Shown: piece after piece, positions 1-7,951 of the stretch
Layout: the number at the start of each line of letters is the position of its first letter
Numbering within the stretch: position 1 is the first letter of the stretch
Assembly: GCF_024741795.1 (NCBI RefSeq)
Contig: NZ_CP102950.1
Location: 1,736,001-1,800,000 of the forward strand
Source: Arthrobacter sp. CJ23
GTDB taxonomy: Bacteria > Actinomycetota > Actinomycetes > Actinomycetales > Micrococcaceae
Reading direction: 5' to 3'
Length of the DNA: 64,000 nt
Made by a program: the position numbers and the translations under genes
Notes under the pieces: generated by a model
Seen by the model: only the letters and a program-made list of their open reading frames with translations
The model's database searches: none
What the model was told of the DNA's origin: nothing

Positions 1-1
1 C

Positions 2-937
2 ACAGGCCGTGTCTACCAGCACGAGATCCCCGGTGGCCAGCTTTCCAACCTGCGCCAGCAGGCCATTGCGCTGGGCCTGGGCGAGCAGTTTGAAGCCATC
101 GAGGACATGTACACCGCAGCGGACCGCATCCTCGGCCGCCTGGTCAAGGTGACCCCCTCCTCCAAGGTGGTGGGCGACCTCGCACTGCACCTCGTGGGCC
201 TCAACGCGGATCCCGCCGACTTCAACGAGAATCCGCAGAACTACGACATCCCGGACTCCGTCATCGGCTTCCTTTCCGGCGAGCTGGGTGACCCTCCCGG
301 AGGCTGGCCCGAGCCGTTCCGCACCAAGGCCCTGCAGGGCCGCAGCATCAAGGTGCGCGACGTGGAGCTCAGCGCCGAGGACAGCGCCGCGCTCAAGTCC
401 GATTCGAAGACGCGCCAGCACACGCTGAACCGCTTGCTCTTCGACGGCCCCACCAAGGACTACCTGAAGAGCGTGGAAAGCTACGGCAACATCTCCGTGC
501 TGGACACCCGTGATTACCTGTACGGCCTGCAGCGCGGTGCCGAGCACGTGATCGAGCTGGAAAAGGGCGTCCGCCTGATCGCCCAGCTTGAGGCTGTGTC
601 GGAGGCCGACGAGAAGGGCATGCGCACCGTCATGTGCACACTCAACGGCCAGTCCCGCCCCGTGGTGGTCCGTGACCGCTCCGTGGTGAGCAACGTCAAG
701 GCCGCCGAGAAGGCAGATCCCGCGCAGCCCGGCCAGGTTGCCGCGCCGTTCGCGGGTGCCGTCACGGTCACGGTCAAGGCCGGCGACGTCGTCAAGGCCG
801 GCGATACCGTTGCGACGATCGAGGCCATGAAGATGGAAGCCTCCATCACGACGCCGGTCGGGGGCACCGTCTCGCGCCTCGCCGTCTCGGCCGTGGAGCA
901 GGTCCAGGGCGGCGATCTGCTGCTCGTCGTCGGGTAG
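2..937 (+). CDS. pyc: Pyruvate carboxylase, C-terminal part (5' end outside window)
   Basis: The frame is already open at base 2 and ends with TAG at 935-937, giving the last 311 residues. Pyruvate carboxylase makes oxaloacetate from pyruvate, bicarbonate and ATP in the cytoplasm (anaplerosis). The visible part holds the end of the carboxyltransferase and PYC/OADA region (VYQHEIPGGQ near the start, then SSKVVGDLALHLV) and the C-terminal biotin carrier domain. The biotinylation motif EAMKMEA has its lysine codon at 830-832, in the usual place about 35 residues from the end. The biotin carboxylase half must lie upstream. The gene faces fadD and shares a bidirectional terminator with it. Confidence 0.95.
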   Translation, partial: TGRVYQHEIPGGQLSNLRQQAIALGLGEQFEAIEDMYTAADRILGRLVKVTPSSKVVGDLALHLVGLNADPADFNENPQNYDIPDSVIGFLSGELGDPPGGWPEPFRTKALQGRSIKVRDVELSAEDSAALKSDSKTRQHTLNRLLFDGPTKDYLKSVESYGNISVLDTRDYLYGLQRGAEHVIELEKGVRLIAQLEAVSEADEKGMRTVMCTLNGQSRPVVVRDRSVVSNVKAAEKADPAQPGQVAAPFAGAVTVTVKAGDVVKAGDTVATIEAMKMEASITTPVGGTVSRLAVSAVEQVQGGDLLLVVG

Positions 938-955
938 CCTGTACCGCATAGACGA

Positions 956-987
956 GGAACCCCGTCCGGAAATCCGGACGGGGTTCC
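956..987. terminator. Bidirectional terminator between pyc and fadD
   Basis: A perfect 14-bp stem (956-969 with 974-987) has a 4-base AAAT loop. On the plus strand TTGCTTTT follows. It lies between two genes that end towards each other, so it can stop both transcripts. Confidence 0.85.
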
Positions 988-1030
988 TTGCTTTTAGTGC
1001 TTCCGCTGCCCGCGCGGAGCGGTGCGCGGC

Positions 1031-2842
1031 CTAGGACACGCGGGGTGTTGAGTACATGTCCTCGATAACGGACTCGAAGTCCTTCATCACCTGCGCGCGC
1101 TTGACTTTCAAGGATGGGGTCAGGTGGCCCGAGGCTTCGGTGAAGTCGGCGGGAACGATCCTGAAGGACTTGATGGCCTCGGCCTGGGACACCGACTGGT
1201 TGGCCCGGTTGACCAGATCCTGGACGGCTGCGCGGACCACGGCGTTGTCGGTGGCCTGCGCCAGCGTGGTCGTCGCCGGCAGCCCGTGGCGCTCCAGCCA
1301 CCCCGGGAGTGCCTCTTCGTCCAGTGTGACCAGGGCGGCGATGAACGGCCGGTTGTCGCCCACCACGAGGACCTGCGACACCAGGGCGTCGGCACGGATC
1401 TGGTCCTCCAGCAGGGCGGGAACCACGTTCTTGCCACCGGCAGTCACGATGATTTCCTTCTTGCGTCCGGTGATCTTCAGGAAGCCTTCGTCATCCAGCT
1501 CGCCGATGTCTCCGGTCCGGAACCAGCCGTCCACAAAGGTTTCCGCGGTGAGGTCCTCGCGCTTGTAGTAGCCCTTCATCACGCAGTAGCCCTTGGCGAG
1601 GATCTCGCCGTCGTCCGCAATCTTCACCGAGTTGCCCGGCAGCGGGGCCCCCACGGTGCCGATCTTGATGAGGGAGGGCCGGTTGACGGTGATCGGGGCA
1701 GTGGTTTCCGTGAGTCCGTAGCCTTCGAGGATCTGCAGGCCGATGCCCTGGAAGAAATGGCCGAGGCGTTCGCCCAGCGGACCGCCGCCGGACACGGCGT
1801 GTGCCACGTGGCCGCCCATGGCGGCCCGCAGCTTGCCGTACACCAGTCTGTCGAACAGCGTGTGCTTGAGGCGCAACCCCAAGCCAAGGGAACCGGACTG
1901 GCGCGCCTTGGAGTATTCGATCGCGGTGTCCACGGCCCGGTGGAAGATGGCACCCTTGCCGCCGTCCTCTGCCTTGGTGAGCGCCGAGTTGTAGACCTTC
2001 TCGAAGACCCGGGGGACGGCCAGGATGAACGTGGGCTGGAAGCTTTGGAGATCGGCCAAGAGGTGCTTGATGTCGGGGGTGTGTGCCACCTGCACGCCGC
2101 CGGCTACCGCCAGCACGGAGATGAACCGGGCGAAGACATGGGCCAGCGGCAGGAACATGATGGTCTTGGCGTTCTCGTTGACGACGTCGCCGAGCGCTGC
2201 CCGCGCGTTCTCCGAGAGCTCCACGAAGTTGCCGTGCGTGAGTTCGCAGCCCTTGGGCCGGCCGGTGGTCCCGGAGGTGTAGATGATGGTGGCGAGATCG
2301 GCGAGGCCCGCCGAGCTGCGCCGCGCTTCGAGCACTTCGTCGCTGACGCCGGCACCCGCCTGGCGAAGGGTGTCCAGTCCGCCGCCTTCAAGCTGCCACA
2401 CGTTGGACATGGCGCTGATCGCCTCGGCAGCGACGGCCTGCCGGATGATGTCCTCGTGGTGGGCCGCCTCGCCGAATGCCGCAACCGCGCCGGAATCCCC
2501 GAGGTTCCAGGCGACCTGCGACGCTGAGGACGTCTCGTAGATGGGGACGGTGACAGCGCCGGCGAACCAGATGGCGAAGTCCACCAGCGACCATTCGTAG
2601 CGGGTGCGGGACATGATGCCGACTCGGTCGCCGGGGCCCACGCCACTGGCGATCAGACCCTTCGCGAGGGCCTGCACATCGGCGAGGAACTCCGTGGCCC
2701 GGATATCCTGCCACTGCCCGTTGCCGTTGAGCTTGGAGAACAGGGCAGGGTTGGACGGCTTGGCGGCCTGGCGGATCACAAGGTCCGTCGTGTTGGTTTC
2801 AGGGGCGATGCTTACAAGGGGCGGAACACTGATTTCACGCAC
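1031..2842 (-). CDS. fadD: Long-chain acyl-CoA synthetase (AMP-forming)
   Basis: Activates long-chain fatty acids to acyl-CoA via an acyl-adenylate. The ATP-binding motif YTSGTTGRPKG is at about residues 188-198, followed by the family features EGYGLTETT, GWFRTGDIG and a C-terminal lysine in SLKVKR. The length (603 aa) is normal for the FACL/FadD15-like group. I chose the GTG at 2842 because AAGGAG lies 5 bases before it; the longer frame from an ATG at 2872 has no such site and adds a poorly conserved tail. The gene is divergent from the ROK glucokinase and has no operon partner. The substrate chain length cannot be read from the sequence. Confidence 0.9.
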   Translation of the reverse strand: MREISVPPLVSIAPETNTTDLVIRQAAKPSNPALFSKLNGNGQWQDIRATEFLADVQALAKGLIASGVGPGDRVGIMSRTRYEWSLVDFAIWFAGAVTVPIYETSSASQVAWNLGDSGAVAAFGEAAHHEDIIRQAVAAEAISAMSNVWQLEGGGLDTLRQAGAGVSDEVLEARRSSAGLADLATIIYTSGTTGRPKGCELTHGNFVELSENARAALGDVVNENAKTIMFLPLAHVFARFISVLAVAGGVQVAHTPDIKHLLADLQSFQPTFILAVPRVFEKVYNSALTKAEDGGKGAIFHRAVDTAIEYSKARQSGSLGLGLRLKHTLFDRLVYGKLRAAMGGHVAHAVSGGGPLGERLGHFFQGIGLQILEGYGLTETTAPITVNRPSLIKIGTVGAPLPGNSVKIADDGEILAKGYCVMKGYYKREDLTAETFVDGWFRTGDIGELDDEGFLKITGRKKEIIVTAGGKNVVPALLEDQIRADALVSQVLVVGDNRPFIAALVTLDEEALPGWLERHGLPATTTLAQATDNAVVRAAVQDLVNRANQSVSQAEAIKSFRIVPADFTEASGHLTPSLKVKRAQVMKDFESVIEDMYSTPRVS

Positions 2843-3031
2843 AATAGCTCCTTCGATATCAACAGACCACATTGGGGCTGCTCTTACTCTAGTACGCCCG
2901 TTTCCGGGGGTGTGTCCTATTTCACCTACTGGCGAGTAACTTTACGGTTTTGGCCCCCTGCTCCGCCAATCGGCAGCCTACGGAGACGCGGCAACACCGC
3001 CAGATGGCGGCGCCGTTGCGGCAGTGCAGAA

Positions 3032-3037
3032 TAAGAT
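3032..3037 (+). promoter_or_regulatory. -10 element of the ROK glucokinase gene (leaderless type)
   Basis: TAAGAT ends 6 bases before the ATG at 3044, so transcription should begin at or next to the start codon. No good -35 is visible. Confidence 0.5.
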
Positions 3038-3043
3038 GTCGGA

Positions 3044-4138
3044 ATGCCACTTAGCCCGCCCACGCCACAGCCCGGACCCCGCCCATCGGCCTGGTCCGGC
3101 TCCGCTGCGGCCCGCCGTCGGCCCGCAGCCCGCTGGGGCGACGTGCCGTGGGCCAGCCGCAGGACGCATCTGGGCCGAAGGGGCCTGGCCATCGGAATCG
3201 ACATCGGAGGCACCAAGGTCGCTGCCGGTGTGGTGGACGCCGGGGGCCGCGTCCTCGCTGAGGCCCGACGCTCCACCCCTGGAAGCGACCCTCGCGCGGT
3301 GGAACAGGTGATCGTGGACCTCGTCCGGGAACTTGCCTCCGGGCACCGCATCGCCTCGGTGGGTATCGGTGCGGCCGGCTGGATGGACCTCGACGGCGGC
3401 ACGGTGCTGTTCAGCCCGCACCTTGCATGGCGGAACGAGCCACTCAGGGCCAACCTGCAAAAGCTCCTGCGGCGGCCTGTCCTCTTGACGAACGACGCCG
3501 ACGCCGCAGCCTGGGCGGAATGGCGCTTCGGTGCGGGGCAGGGCGAGAGCCGGCTTGTCTGCATCACCCTTGGCACCGGCATCGGCGGCGCCATGGTCAT
3601 GGACGGCCGCGTGGAGCGCGGGCGCTTCGGGGTGGCGGGCGAGTTCGGCCACCAGATCATCATGCCCGGCGGCCACGCCTGCGAATGCGGGAACCGCGGA
3701 TGCTGGGAGCAGTACGCTTCCGGAAACGCCCTGGGCCGCGAGGCGCGCGCCTTTGCCGCCTCCGGCACGCCGGAGGCGCGGGAGCTGCTGGCCGGCAGCG
3801 GGGGACAACTCGAGGGGATTACGGGCCTTGCGGTGACCGGACTTGCCTTGGCGGGCAATGCCAGCTCCAAGGAACTGCTGGCGGAACAGGGCCGGTGGCT
3901 CGGGCTGGGCCTGGCCAATCTGGCCGCAGCCCTGGACCCGGGAAAGTTCGTCATCGGCGGCGGGATGTGCGATGCCGGCGAACTGCTGGTCGCTCCGGCC
4001 AGGGCCGCGTTCGAGGAAAACCTCACGGGACGCGGTTTCCGCCCCGCCGCACGGATCGAACTGGCGGCCTTGGGCCCGCGGGCCGGGATGATCGGGGCCG
4101 CGGACCTGTCGCGCGTCAGCGGCCGGACGCGCTCCTAA
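3044..4138 (+). CDS. ROK-family sugar kinase, probably glucokinase
   Basis: Phosphorylates glucose or a related sugar with ATP in the cytoplasm. The ROK fold is clear: phosphate loop GIDIGGTK (about residues 51-58), catalytic Asp in LTNDADAAAW, LGTGIGG and the zinc-binding ROK signature CECGNRGCWEQ. There is no N-terminal helix-turn-helix, so it is an enzyme rather than a NagC/XylR-type repressor. About 47 residues rich in Pro, Arg and Ala precede the fold. They are unusual, and the true start could lie inside them, but the -10 at 3032-3037 fits the ATG at 3044. A second, polyphosphate-type glucokinase sits at 45926-46762. The sugar specificity is inferred from family only. Confidence 0.8.
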   Translation: MPLSPPTPQPGPRPSAWSGSAAARRRPAARWGDVPWASRRTHLGRRGLAIGIDIGGTKVAAGVVDAGGRVLAEARRSTPGSDPRAVEQVIVDLVRELASGHRIASVGIGAAGWMDLDGGTVLFSPHLAWRNEPLRANLQKLLRRPVLLTNDADAAAWAEWRFGAGQGESRLVCITLGTGIGGAMVMDGRVERGRFGVAGEFGHQIIMPGGHACECGNRGCWEQYASGNALGREARAFAASGTPEARELLAGSGGQLEGITGLAVTGLALAGNASSKELLAEQGRWLGLGLANLAAALDPGKFVIGGGMCDAGELLVAPARAAFEENLTGRGFRPAARIELAALGPRAGMIGAADLSRVSGRTRS

Positions 4139-4208
4139 ACGCCAGGACGCTCGGCTAGGCGGCAGGACGCACGGCCAACACAGCCGCAGGCGAAGTCCGG
4201 CGGCCCGC

Positions 4209-4709
4209 TCAGATGCGGGCGCCGTCGTCGTCCTCGTTCTTCTCCTGGGGCAGCTTCATGATGAGGTAGACCACCGACGCAATGAAGGCGGCCACAATGC
4301 CGAGGATGGCAATGAGCGGCGCGGACCGCCAGAACATGGCTGTGAATACGAGCGCAAGCGGCCCGCCGACGGCGCCCAGCCACGCCAGCATGGTCATGGG
4401 CTCCGTTCCCGCCAGGCTGGGCGGTTCCTCGGGCACGAAGCCCTCGTCATCGTCCACCCCATAGTCACGCGGACCGGGCGCCGGGGGCACATCCCCAGCA
4501 GCGGCCGGACTCGACAGTCCCAGGGGATCAAAGTCGCGGAAGGAAACCCGGGCCGGTTCCTCGGAGACCGGCTCCGGCGGTGTCGCCTCGTGGATGTCCC
4601 CGGTGCCTGTGGACGGGGTCGCCTCCAGGCGGGCCACCAGGTCAAGCCAGACGGCGTCGTCGTCATTGTTGGCGCTTTGGTCCGCCGAGTTGGGGTCAGG
4701 CCTGTTCAT
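4209..4709 (-). CDS. Small two-helix membrane protein with acidic N-terminal region
   Basis: I do not recognise a characterised family. The first 95 or so residues are acidic and Pro-rich (NNDDDAVWLDLVARLEA; DYGVDDDEGFVPEEPPSL) and probably cytoplasmic and disordered. Two transmembrane helices follow (MLAWLGAVGGPLALVF and LIAILGIVAAFIASVVYLI) and then a short charged tail. The ATG at 4709 has AAGGA 8 bases upstream and overlaps the end of the hydrolase gene by 14 bases, so the two are translated from one message. A start 8 codons upstream is possible but has no ribosome site. Such hydrolase-linked small membrane proteins are, as far as I recall, typical of Micrococcaceae. Confidence 0.75.
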   Translation of the reverse strand: MNRPDPNSADQSANNDDDAVWLDLVARLEATPSTGTGDIHEATPPEPVSEEPARVSFRDFDPLGLSSPAAAGDVPPAPGPRDYGVDDDEGFVPEEPPSLAGTEPMTMLAWLGAVGGPLALVFTAMFWRSAPLIAILGIVAAFIASVVYLIMKLPQEKNEDDDGARI

Positions 4710-5499
4710 GGGCTGCGTCCTTGCTGCCGGCATCCGAGGGCCCGGTCCGGGCCGCCATGGTCTTCCGGATGAAGTCGACCGAGCCGCGGAAGATCTCCTC
4801 GGCGTCGTTGTCGAGGGTGGCCACGTGGTAGCTGTTCTCCAGCAGGCTCAGTTCCAGCGGAGCCACGACGTGCCGGCGCAGCAGTTCGATGCTGTGGTCC
4901 GAGACGACGTGGTCCACCGTGGAGCGGAACACGCGGACCGGCGCGCTGATCCGTGGCAGCAGGGTGACAGTGTCCTTGAACATCTTCTTCAGTTCATGGG
5001 CTGCGGCCACCGGCGTCCGATCGTAGGCGCCCTCGTCCATGCCGGGCTTGAGGATGTCGTTGGCGATCGCCGGAGTGGACTTGAGGACGTGCTTGAGGAC
5101 ACCCACTACGGCGGAACGGGGATCATCGATGACCAGGCCGGGATTCACCACCACGGTGCCAGCCACCGGACGGGTTGCGGCCACGCGCAGGGCCAGCGTT
5201 CCGCCCATGGACAGACCGGCGGTGAACACCGCATCACAGCTGGCTTCCAGCTGCCGGTACGCCTGGTCCACGGCGTCGTGCCACTCCTGCCAGCGGTGCG
5301 TGGCCATGTCCTGCCAGCTGGTGCCGTGCCCGGGCAGCAGGGGCAGACGGACCGCGAAGCCCTCTGCCGCAAGGTGTTGTGCCCAGGGGCGCATGCTGTG
5401 CGGACTGCCCGTGAACCCATGGGACATCACGACGCCGATGCGGGGCCCGGAACCGGTGGATTCGCTCACGAACGGTGATGGATCAGGAAGAGTTGTCAT
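4696..5499 (-). CDS. Alpha/beta hydrolase, carboxylesterase or monoacylglycerol lipase type
   Basis: A 267-residue serine hydrolase of the Est30/monoglyceride lipase type. The oxyanion-hole motif HGFTGSP is at about 27-33, the nucleophile elbow GLSMGG puts Ser at 97, the likely Asp is 196 in TVDHVVSD, and the likely His is 225 in NSYHVATLD. No signal peptide is present, so it should be cytoplasmic. It probably hydrolyses short or medium acyl esters. A TAGCCT hexamer lies 9 bases before the ATG, so the leader is very short. It is divergent from plsC, which suggests a shared lipid-metabolism context, but the real substrate is unknown. Confidence 0.85.
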   Translation of the reverse strand: MTTLPDPSPFVSESTGSGPRIGVVMSHGFTGSPHSMRPWAQHLAAEGFAVRLPLLPGHGTSWQDMATHRWQEWHDAVDQAYRQLEASCDAVFTAGLSMGGTLALRVAATRPVAGTVVVNPGLVIDDPRSAVVGVLKHVLKSTPAIANDILKPGMDEGAYDRTPVAAAHELKKMFKDTVTLLPRISAPVRVFRSTVDHVVSDHSIELLRRHVVAPLELSLLENSYHVATLDNDAEEIFRGSVDFIRKTMAARTGPSDAGSKDAAHEQA

Positions 5500-5630
5500 G
5501 ATGACTCGAGGCTACTCTGTTGGCGCCCACCGTGTCGCTGTTCCCGGCAATTCCCCTGGAGTAGGGTTGCAGTTGGGTGCCGGCCGGGCCTTTCCTGGAG
5601 CCTTCCAGCCGCCGACGGGAGAGGACGAAA

Positions 5631-6389
5631 GTGTTCTATTGGGTCATGAAGCGGATCTTCCTGGGTCCCATCCTCAAGCTGCTCTTCAGGCCCTGGGCCA
5701 AGGGGCTGGACAACGTCCCGGCGGAGGGTGCCGCCATCCTTGCTTCCAACCATCTCTCGTTCTCCGATTCCATCTTCCTGCCCCTCATGGTGCACCGGCC
5801 CGTCATCTTCCTGGCGAAGTCCGAGTACTTCACAGGAACCGGCCTCAAGGGCAGGCTCACGGCATTGTTCTTCCGCCTGAGCAACCAGCTGCCCATGGAC
5901 CGCTCCGGGGGAGCAGCCTCGGAACTGTCCCTGCAGGCCGGCAAGGACGTGCTGGGCGGAGGCGGACTGCTGGGCATCTACCCGGAGGGTACCCGCAGCC
6001 CCGACGCCCGGCTGTACCGCGGCAAGGTGGGCGTGGCCCGCCTTGCCCTGCAGACCCGCGTTCCCGTGATTCCCGTGGCGATGATCGGCACCGAGAAGGT
6101 CCAGCCCATCGGCAAGAGGCTCCCCAATATCCGCCGGATCGGCGTCATTTTCGGGCAGCCCCTGGACTTCAGCCGCTACTACGGGATGGAGGATGACCGG
6201 CTGATCCAGCGCGCCATTACCGACGAAATCATGTACGAGCTCATGCGGCTCTCCGGGCAGGAATACGTGGACGACTACGCCGCCGTGGTGAAGCAGCAAT
6301 TGGCCGGAAAAGGGCCGGAACCCCGGCCTGCTCCGGAGCCTCCCGAAGAACCGGAGCCCGACGCCGGAGCAGGCACCGGGAAAGTGTGA
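5631..6389 (+). CDS. plsC: 1-acyl-sn-glycerol-3-phosphate acyltransferase
   Basis: Transfers an acyl chain to lysophosphatidic acid to give phosphatidic acid at the inner membrane. The acyltransferase block NHLSFSD gives the HX4D pair (His41, Asp46), and YPEGTRSPD is the substrate-binding block. A C-terminal Pro/Glu-rich tail of about 25 residues is dispensable-looking. I chose the GTG at 5631 because GGAGAGGA lies 5 bases before it. An ATG 18 codons upstream gives a non-conserved leader and no ribosome site. Length 252 aa fits the actinobacterial PlsC-like family, which often occurs in several paralogues, so its acyl acceptor is inferred. Confidence 0.87.
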   Translation: MFYWVMKRIFLGPILKLLFRPWAKGLDNVPAEGAAILASNHLSFSDSIFLPLMVHRPVIFLAKSEYFTGTGLKGRLTALFFRLSNQLPMDRSGGAASELSLQAGKDVLGGGGLLGIYPEGTRSPDARLYRGKVGVARLALQTRVPVIPVAMIGTEKVQPIGKRLPNIRRIGVIFGQPLDFSRYYGMEDDRLIQRAITDEIMYELMRLSGQEYVDDYAAVVKQQLAGKGPEPRPAPEPPEEPEPDAGAGTGKV

Positions 6390-6443
6390 CGGTCTGCGGA
6401 TAGACGGTTACGCCGAAGGTGCTCCAACGGTGCCACGGGCAAC

Positions 6444-6449
6444 TACTCT
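6444..6449 (+). promoter_or_regulatory. -10 element of the DAHP synthase gene (leaderless type)
   Basis: TACTCT ends 6 bases before the GTG at 6456. There is no Shine-Dalgarno sequence in the gap, so a leaderless mRNA is likely. Confidence 0.55.
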
Positions 6450-6455
6450 TGTAGG

Positions 6456-7862
6456 GTGACTGAGCTAACCACGAACAACGCACCGTCCGTAACCGGGCCC
6501 CTCGCCAGCACCGCCCAAAGCGGGGCGGCTGACTATCCCGGACTCGACGACTGGCGGGAGCTGCCCATCTCGCAGCAGCCCACCTGGTCCGACAAAGGCG
6601 TTTTCGACGCCTCGGTCAAAGAACTTTCCGTGCTGCCGCCGCTGGTCTTCGCCGGCGAGGTGGACGTCTTGCGCGAGCGGCTGGCCGCCGCGGCCCAGGG
6701 CAAGGCCTTCCTGCTCCAGGGCGGCGACTGCGCCGAAACCTTCGAGGCAGCCACCGCGGACAAGATCAGCGCCCGCGTCAAGACCATCCTCCAGATGGCC
6801 GTGGTCCTGACCTATGGCGCGGCCATGCCCGTCATCAAGATGGGCCGCATGGCAGGCCAGTTCGCCAAGCCGCGCTCTTCCAACGACGAAACCCGCGACG
6901 GCGTCACCCTGCCGGCGTACCGCGGCGACATCGTCAACGGCTACGATTTCACCCCGGAGTCCCGCGCCCACGACGCCGGCCGCATGCTCAAGGCCTACCA
7001 CACCTCCGCTTCCACGTTGAACCTCATCCGGGCGTTCACCCAGGGCGGCTTCGCTGATCTGCGCCTGGTCCACCACTGGAACAAGGGCTTCACCGAGAAC
7101 CCTGCGCACGCCCGCTACGAATCCCTGGCCCGGGACATCGACCGCGCCATCAAGTTCATGGACTCGTGCGGCGCCGACTTCGAGGCGCTCAAGCGCGTTG
7201 AATTCTTCGCCAGCCACGAGGCGCTCCTGCTCGACTACGAGCGTGCCCTCACCCGGATCGACTCGCGCACGGGACTTCCCTACGACACTTCGGGCCACTT
7301 CCTGTGGATCGGCGAACGCACCCGCGAGCTCAACAACGCCCACGTGGACTTCCTGTCCCGCGTGCGGAACCCGATCGGCGTCAAGCTCGGCCCGAACACC
7401 AGCGGCGACGACGCCCTGCGCCTCATTGACAAGCTGGACCCGAACCGCGAACCCGGCCGCCTGACATTCATCACCCGCATGGGTGCCGGCAACATCCGCG
7501 AGAAGCTGCCCGCCATTGTCGAGCGCGTCACGGCTTCCGGCGCCCAGGTTCTCTGGGTCACGGACCCGATGCACGGCAACACTGTCACCTCGCCCAACGG
7601 CTACAAGACCCGCAACTTCGACGACGTCATCGACGAAGTGCGCGGCTTCTTCGAGGTGCACCGGGCACTGGGCACGGTCCCCGGCGGCCTGCACGTCGAA
7701 ATGACCGGCGACGACGTCGCCGAGTGCCTGGGCGGCGCCGACCCGATCGACCAGGACGCCTTCCTGGACCGCTACGAGTCCGTGTGCGACCCGCGCCTGA
7801 ACCACATGCAGTCGCTGGAGATGGCGTTCCTCGTCGCAGGGGCATTGTCCAAGCACCAGTAG
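6456..7862 (+). CDS. aroG: 3-deoxy-7-phosphoheptulonate (DAHP) synthase, class II
   Basis: Condenses phosphoenolpyruvate and erythrose 4-phosphate, the first step of the shikimate pathway. The 468-residue protein is a class II (plant-like) enzyme. Recognisable blocks are WRELPISQQPTW, LLQGGDCAE with the metal-ligand Cys, MGRMAGQFAKPRS, GVKLGPNT, ITRMGAGN, WVTDPMHGNT and HVEMTGDDVAECLGG. The start is the GTG at 6456, decided by the adjacent -10 hexamer. In Mycobacterium tuberculosis the orthologue (Rv2178c) lies close to pknL, and the same neighbourhood is seen here. A strong terminator follows. Confidence 0.95.
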   Translation: MTELTTNNAPSVTGPLASTAQSGAADYPGLDDWRELPISQQPTWSDKGVFDASVKELSVLPPLVFAGEVDVLRERLAAAAQGKAFLLQGGDCAETFEAATADKISARVKTILQMAVVLTYGAAMPVIKMGRMAGQFAKPRSSNDETRDGVTLPAYRGDIVNGYDFTPESRAHDAGRMLKAYHTSASTLNLIRAFTQGGFADLRLVHHWNKGFTENPAHARYESLARDIDRAIKFMDSCGADFEALKRVEFFASHEALLLDYERALTRIDSRTGLPYDTSGHFLWIGERTRELNNAHVDFLSRVRNPIGVKLGPNTSGDDALRLIDKLDPNREPGRLTFITRMGAGNIREKLPAIVERVTASGAQVLWVTDPMHGNTVTSPNGYKTRNFDDVIDEVRGFFEVHRALGTVPGGLHVEMTGDDVAECLGGADPIDQDAFLDRYESVCDPRLNHMQSLEMAFLVAGALSKHQ

Positions 7863-7873
7863 CCGCTGCTGCA

Positions 7874-7916
7874 ACAGCAGAGGGCGGTCCGGATCTTCCG
7901 GACCGCCCTCTGCTGT
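7874..7916. terminator. Bidirectional terminator between DAHP synthase and pknL
   Basis: A perfect 20-bp stem (7874-7893 with 7897-7916) has a TCT loop. It lies between two converging genes. Confidence 0.9.
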
Positions 7917-7951
7917 TTGCGTGCTGCCTGGGCCGCGTGTTGTGGGCCCGG

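Noticed and set aside
1124..2527. Long plus-strand frame opposite the acyl-CoA synthetase gene
   Set aside because: Same cause: it follows the third-position GC of fadD and shows no family features.
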